NCBI GenBank assembly: GCA_045801465.1
Contig: JBJMSU010000075.1
Span: 1 to 10,817 of the forward strand
DNA length: 10,817 bases
Source: DATFWC01 sp045801465
Lineage (GTDB): Bacteria; Pseudomonadota; Alphaproteobacteria; Rhizobiales; Xanthobacteraceae
Direction: 5' to 3'
In this document: positions 7,533-10,817 of the stretch, one piece after another
Numbering within the stretch: position 1 is the first letter of the stretch
Layout of the letters: every line of letters starts with the position of its first letter
Translations under genes and position numbers: made by a program
Notes under the pieces: generated by a model
What the model was told of the DNA's origin: nothing
Database searches by the model: none
Seen by the model: the letters and a program-made list of their open reading frames with translations, nothing else

Positions 7533-8417
7533 ATGAGTAATGATATCCGGGACTGCCTGCCGCCCGACCGGCATCCGCGCAAGCCGCGCGTTGTTCTGCC
7601 CAAGGCCTCGATCGACACCCACGTCCACGTCTTCGAGCCTGGCTATCCCCTCTCTCCGGGGCGCGGATACAATCCGCCCGACTCCACGCTCGCCGACCTC
7701 AAGCACCTGCACGCCACCCTCGGCATCGAGCGGGTGGTGTTCACGCAGCCCTCCGTCTACGGCACCGACAATTCCGCCATCCTCGACGCCATGGCGGCGC
7801 TCAATGCCGAGACGGCGAACCGGGCACGGGCCGTGGTGGCGATCACGCTGGCCATCACGGACGCCGAACTCGCCGCCTTCGACGCGGCCGGCGTGCGCGG
7901 CGTGCGGCTCAATACCGACAACAAGGGCGGCATGCCGATCGAGATGGACGAGATCCCTAAGCTCGTCGCCCGCATCCGGCCGTTCGGCTGGCACATCGAG
8001 TTCCTGTTTCCCGGCAACGACATTATCGAGCTGATGCCGGTCTTCAGGTCGCTCACCGTGCCGATGTCGATCGCCCACTTCGCCTATCAGGCGGCGACGG
8101 CCGGGGTGGCGGCGCGCGGATTTCAGGCGCTGCTGGAATTGATGCGAGAGGGCAATACGTGGATCAAGATTTCCGGCGCCAACCGCGTGAGCGCGACCGA
8201 CCTGCCGCCCTATGACGACGTGCAGCCGATGGCGCGCGCCCTGATCGAAGCCGCGCCCGAGCGCATCATGTGGGGCACCGACTGGCCGCATCCCAACAAA
8301 TACGCGGTCAATCCCAATGACGGCGATCTCGTCGATGCTTTCGGCGATTGGGTGAGCGACCACACCATGCGGCGCAAGATCATGGTCGACACGCCCGCGG
8401 CGTTCTATCGGTTTTGA
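7533..8417 (+). CDS. Amidohydrolase family (amidohydrolase_2), LigI-like lactonase
   Basis: This is a 294-residue cytoplasmic TIM-barrel hydrolase of the amidohydrolase superfamily. The first strand carries IDTHVHVFEP, with the His30-x-His32 pair. Later come a strand ending in AHF (His182) and GTDWPHPN with the catalytic Asp250. Length and these positions fit the branch of 2-pyrone-4,6-dicarboxylate lactonase (LigI, from lignin-derived aromatic breakdown). Arginines in GVRGVRLN (122, 125) and the Tyr-bearing GRGYNPP loop (residue 46) are of the sort that bind carboxylates. There is no Lys or second His pair of the classical binuclear type, so it would be mononuclear or metal-independent. The ribosome site before the ATG at 7533 is weak (agaaag). 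A TTT solute-binding protein gene follows 26 nt later, so a carboxylated lactone or similar acid is a likely substrate. The exact substrate is inferred, not shown. Confidence 0.87.
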   Translation: MSNDIRDCLPPDRHPRKPRVVLPKASIDTHVHVFEPGYPLSPGRGYNPPDSTLADLKHLHATLGIERVVFTQPSVYGTDNSAILDAMAALNAETANRARAVVAITLAITDAELAAFDAAGVRGVRLNTDNKGGMPIEMDEIPKLVARIRPFGWHIEFLFPGNDIIELMPVFRSLTVPMSIAHFAYQAATAGVAARGFQALLELMREGNTWIKISGANRVSATDLPPYDDVQPMARALIEAAPERIMWGTDWPHPNKYAVNPNDGDLVDAFGDWVSDHTMRRKIMVDTPAAFYRF

Positions 8418-8443
8418 CGTCGGGCAGCTTGGGGAAGGACGCC

Positions 8444-9421
8444 ATGCGGACAAAGCTGATCGTCAGTGCGTTGGCCGGCGTGATGGCATGGGCCGGCCCG
8501 GCGTTCGGCCAGGAGTGGCCCACCCGGCCCATCACCATGGTGGTCGCCTACCTGGCGGGTGGCCCGGTCGATACGGTCGCCCGCGTCGTGGCGTCGCGGC
8601 TGAGCGAAGTCTTAAGCCAGCAGGTGGTCATCGAGAACGTCGGCGGCGCCGGCGGCATGACCGGCGCGAGCCGCGTCGCCAAAGCCACCCCGGACGGCTA
8701 CTACCTTCTGTTCGGCGGCCTCGCTAACCTTGCCCAGAACCAAGTCCTGTACAAAAAGCCGCTCTACAATTCCGCAACCGACTTCGAGCCCGTGGCCCTG
8801 CTCACGGATTCGCCGCGCGTGCTGATCACGCGCAAGGACCTGCCGGTCAATACGCTTGCCGAGTTCATGGCCTATGCCAAGGCCAACCAAGCCAAGATGC
8901 AATACTCCTCGGCGGGCGCCGGGTCGGGCGCGCATGTCTGCGCCGTGCTGCTCGATCAGGTGATGGGAACGCAGATCGCCCACGTGCCTTATCGCGGCGC
9001 CGGTCCGGCCATGCAGGATCTCATGGCCGGCCGGATCGATTTCACCTGCGAGCAGATTTCGACCGCTTTCCCGCAGATCGAGGCCGGCACCGTGAAAGGG
9101 ATCGCGATCCTCGGTCTCGACCGCGTCCCCGTAATGCCCAAGCTGCCGACCGCGCACGAGCAAGGACTGTTCGAGTTCGACTGCAGTGCCTGGAGCGCGC
9201 TGGCCTTTCCGAAGGGCACGCCGCAGGCGATCGTCCGTCGCCTCGCCCAGGCCGCCAGCAAGGCGCTGGATACGCCGTCGGTTCGCGAGCGGCTCGAAGC
9301 CGTCGGCGTGACCATTGTTCCGCCGGAGCGCCGGAGCCCCGAATATCTGGCCAGGTTCATCCCGCACGAGATCGAGAAGTGGACGGCGCCGATCAAGGCG
9401 AGCGGCGTGCAGATGGATTGA
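8444..9421 (+). CDS. TTT (Bug/TctC) family periplasmic solute-binding protein
   Basis: This is an intact receptor of 325 residues, the normal length for the family. The ATG at 8444 follows GGGGAAGGA at good spacing and opens a signal peptide (about 1-22, cleavage near AFG/QEWP), which decides the start over in-frame codons further upstream. Family marks are EWPTRPITMVVAYLAGGPVDTV in two parts (24-45), VIENVGGAGG (62-71), ATPDGYYLLFGG (81-92), YSSAGAGSGAH, HVPYRGAGPAMQDLMAG, and the C-terminal FPKGTPQAIVRRL. It lies 26 nt behind the amidohydrolase gene on the same strand and is probably cotranscribed with it. The two are expected to share a metabolite, captured outside by this protein and hydrolysed inside by the enzyme. 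No TctA/TctB membrane genes follow, so the membrane partner must be elsewhere. Ligand unknown. Confidence 0.93.
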   Translation: MRTKLIVSALAGVMAWAGPAFGQEWPTRPITMVVAYLAGGPVDTVARVVASRLSEVLSQQVVIENVGGAGGMTGASRVAKATPDGYYLLFGGLANLAQNQVLYKKPLYNSATDFEPVALLTDSPRVLITRKDLPVNTLAEFMAYAKANQAKMQYSSAGAGSGAHVCAVLLDQVMGTQIAHVPYRGAGPAMQDLMAGRIDFTCEQISTAFPQIEAGTVKGIAILGLDRVPVMPKLPTAHEQGLFEFDCSAWSALAFPKGTPQAIVRRLAQAASKALDTPSVRERLEAVGVTIVPPERRSPEYLARFIPHEIEKWTAPIKASGVQMD

Positions 9422-9543
9422 GCCCCGGCGGCCAGCACCTACGACGTGCCGAGCGCGAGGTAACGAGAACAACACTTGCTCCAAGATTTTGGCTACCAAG
9501 AGAAATCGGCCGGCGCTACCATGACCTATGCAGTTGCGGAAGG

Positions 9544-9558
9544 CGGATACAATATCCG
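9544..9558. promoter_or_regulatory. Palindrome overlapping a possible -10 box before the deacetylase gene
   Basis: CGGATA-CAA-TATCCG is a perfect inverted repeat with 6-bp arms and a 3-nt centre. It contains TACAAT (9548-9553), a five-of-six match to the -10 consensus, but no matching -35 was found at the usual distance. The site ends 20 nt before the preferred ATG at 9579. It could be an operator over a promoter whose transcript begins near 9560, which would also exclude the upstream ATG at 9528. The symmetry is directly seen; the role is inference. Confidence 0.3.
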
Positions 9559-9578
9559 TTCCACCTGAGGGATACGCC

Positions 9579-10442
9579 ATGCTCAAGGAATACCACTACG
9601 ACCATCTCATTCGTTGGCCGCGCGGCGAGCGCGCCGCCGTTTTTTTGACCTTCGACTTCCAAGGCGGCGAAGACGTGAAGCCGGATAAGAACGGCATTCT
9701 GAACTACGAAATGTGGAGCCAGGGCGAATATGGTCCCCACCACGCAATTTATCGACTGCTGCGGATTTTGCAGGAAGAGAACATCAAGGCAACTTTCCTG
9801 ACCTGCGGCGCGATCGCGGAGCGGTTTCCGGAGGCGGTGCAGGCAATCCTCGACGGCGGCCATGTGGTGGAAGGCCACGGCTACAATCACGAGATCGCCC
9901 GTTACCTGCCGCGCGATGAGGAAGATCAGGTGATGAAGAAGACCATCGCCATGATCCAGAACCGCACCGGACGGCGCTGTTATGGTTGGCGCTCGTGCAC
10001 CCAGAGCACGAACACTATCGAGCTCCTGATCGACAACGGCTTCGTGTTCAACACCAACTGCTTCCACGAGGAGCTGCCGTTCCTCTGGGAGAAGCACGGC
10101 AAGCTCTTGGTCGAGCTCCCGCGGCAGCCGTTCGGCGACGGCACGCTGTTCGGCCACCGCCATGGCGAATACGGCAATCCGCATCACGGGCTCGAGACCT
10201 GGAAGGCCTATTTCGACGAACTCTATTCGGAGAGCAGCGCGGAACACCCGAAATATATCCCGTTCACGATGCATCCCTATATTATCGGCCGGCCCGGCCG
10301 GACGCTGGCGCTGCGCGGCATCATCCAGCACATGAAGAAGGCGGGAAATCTCTGGTTCGCCACCGGTATCGAGCTCGCCGAGTGGTGCCTCGATAATGTC
10401 TTCCAGGCTGAATGCCAGAAGCTTCGCGCATCCGCCGGATGA
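9579..10442 (+). CDS. Polysaccharide deacetylase family (PuuE/allantoinase-like) hydrolase
   Basis: This 287-residue protein has the NodB-type carbohydrate-esterase-4 fold used by polysaccharide deacetylases and by the PuuE-type hydrolases acting on allantoin and cyclic imides. Visible motifs are FLTFDFQGG with Asp26, ATFLTCGAIAERFP, EGHGYNHE with His100 and His104, the GWRSCTQSTNT stretch, and a late FTMHPYIIGRPGR (His232). Having Asp, His and His in place suggests metal binding, as in true deacetylases and unlike the metal-free allantoinase type. The HPYIIGRPGR ending and lack of a signal peptide point to a cytoplasmic small-molecule hydrolase, not a wall enzyme. The start at 9579 is chosen because GAGGGA lies about 8 nt upstream; an in-frame ATG at 9528 would add 17 unconserved residues. 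It sits between two TTT solute-binding genes, suggesting a role in using an amide or imide. Confidence 0.88.
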   Translation: MLKEYHYDHLIRWPRGERAAVFLTFDFQGGEDVKPDKNGILNYEMWSQGEYGPHHAIYRLLRILQEENIKATFLTCGAIAERFPEAVQAILDGGHVVEGHGYNHEIARYLPRDEEDQVMKKTIAMIQNRTGRRCYGWRSCTQSTNTIELLIDNGFVFNTNCFHEELPFLWEKHGKLLVELPRQPFGDGTLFGHRHGEYGNPHHGLETWKAYFDELYSESSAEHPKYIPFTMHPYIIGRPGRTLALRGIIQHMKKAGNLWFATGIELAEWCLDNVFQAECQKLRASAG

Positions 10443-10465
10443 TGTGAACGACCACGCACGATCAA

Positions 10466-10484
10466 GCGGTCGTCGGACGACTGC
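10466..10484 (+). other. Hairpin just after the deacetylase stop codon
   Basis: GCGGTCGT and ACGACTGC can pair around CGG, including one G-U pair, giving an 8-bp stem starting 24 nt after the stop. A second small palindrome, GCAGT-G-ACTGC, follows at 10486-10496, so ACTGCGG occurs twice 12 nt apart. There is no T run, so a classical intrinsic terminator is not supported. It may stabilise the 3' end of the message or mark a Rho-dependent end before the next gene. Confidence 0.3.
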
Positions 10485-10587
10485 GGCAGTGACTGCGGCG
10501 CGCGCGGCCGGTCACCTGTTCATTTCTGCAACCGGCGGGAATTGACCGGCGCCTAGCGCATCAGCGCACTCTGGATCGGGTCGAGGA

Positions 10588-10599
10588 TTGCTCGAGCAA
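10588..10599. promoter_or_regulatory. 12-bp perfect palindrome upstream of the fourth solute-binding gene
   Basis: TTGCTCGAGCAA is a perfect palindrome ending 37 nt before the ATG at 10637. Its place in the leader of a nutrient-receptor gene fits an operator for a dimeric regulator, but no regulator gene is in the window and no -10/-35 pair was recognised here. A palindrome of this length is uncommon by chance but not decisive. Confidence 0.3.
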
Positions 10600-10636
10600 G
10601 CGGGGGCATCCCGTCAAAGATCCGACGAGGAAAGCA

Positions 10637-10817
10637 ATGGGCAAAGTAAGAACGGGTGGCGTTGCGGTCGGGATTGCTGCGGCAATCGTGCTGTCGGCTG
10701 TGCCGACGCACGCTCAACCGGTCGCCGATTTCTATCGCGGCAAGATATTGCGCATGCTCATCGGCTACGGCCCGGGCGGGGGCTATGACATCTACGGAAG
10801 GCTCGTGGCCGAGTTTC
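10637..10817 (+). CDS. TTT (Bug/TctC) family solute-binding protein, N-terminus only
   Basis: The ATG at 10637 follows GAGGAAAG and opens 60 codons before the window ends. Residues 1-26 form a signal peptide (hydrophobic AVGIAAAIVLSAV, cleavage after THA). The mature start, VADFYRGK then LRMLIGYGPGGGYDIYGRL (about 38-55), is typical of a subgroup of this receptor family in which FYRGK precedes the first strand. It differs clearly from the other three receptors here, so it is not a recent tandem copy. It lies 194 nt after the deacetylase gene on the same strand, with a hairpin and a palindrome between, so it is probably transcribed from its own promoter. Ligand unknown; about 265 residues lie beyond the window. 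Confidence 0.85.
   Translation, partial: MGKVRTGGVAVGIAAAIVLSAVPTHAQPVADFYRGKILRMLIGYGPGGGYDIYGRLVAEF

Noticed and set aside
7431..8453. Minus-strand open frame opposite the amidohydrolase gene
   Set aside because: Composition is that of an antisense shadow, and the plus strand carries the catalytic motifs.
8612..9586. Minus-strand open frame opposite the third receptor gene
   Set aside because: No motif, and it lies almost wholly within a well-supported gene of normal length.

Overview
The window reads as chromosomal DNA of a high-GC alphaproteobacterium. The best guess is Hyphomicrobiales in the Bradyrhizobium / Rhodopseudomonas / Xanthobacteraceae range. This is inferred from the strong GC bias at third codon positions, a DUF2336 protein (a family typical of Alphaproteobacteria), several solute receptors of the tripartite tricarboxylate transporter (TTT, 'Bug'/TctC) type, and a degenerate palindromic intergenic repeat of a kind common in these genomes. 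No rRNA, tRNA, CRISPR array, insertion sequence or phage gene was seen.

Layout, left to right. (1) 1-611, minus strand: N-terminal two thirds of a TTT solute-binding protein, cut by the window edge. (2) 870-2726 and 2747-3625, plus strand: a tight two-gene unit of a B12-binding-type radical SAM enzyme and a metallo-beta-lactamase-fold hydrolase. (3) 3626-3713: convergent gap holding an inverted repeat. (4) 6026-3714, minus strand: a two-gene operon of a TTT solute-binding protein, broken by a one-base frameshift, followed by an intact MmgE/PrpD-family protein. (5) 6266-7378, plus strand: a lone DUF2336 protein. (6) 7533-9421, plus strand: a LigI-like amidohydrolase followed 26 nt later by an intact TTT solute-binding protein. 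(7) 9579-10442, plus strand: a polysaccharide-deacetylase-fold (PuuE/allantoinase-like) hydrolase. (8) 10637 to the right edge, plus strand: the start of a fourth TTT solute-binding protein.

The theme is uptake and breakdown of small organic acids. Four periplasmic receptors of one superfamily occur within 10.8 kb, and three of them lie beside a soluble enzyme acting on carboxylates, lactones or amides. No TctA or TctB membrane subunit is present, so the receptors would have to work with membrane subunits encoded elsewhere, or act as sensors. The receptor-enzyme pairs suggest that each enzyme acts on the ligand bound by its neighbour, but no ligand can be read from the sequence.

The least explained part is the radical SAM / MBL-fold pair, whose substrate is unknown. 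I did not find convincing evidence of a wholly new defence or mobile system. The most useful second looks are that enzyme pair, the single-base frameshift in the second receptor gene, and the palindromes just upstream of the deacetylase and the fourth receptor.
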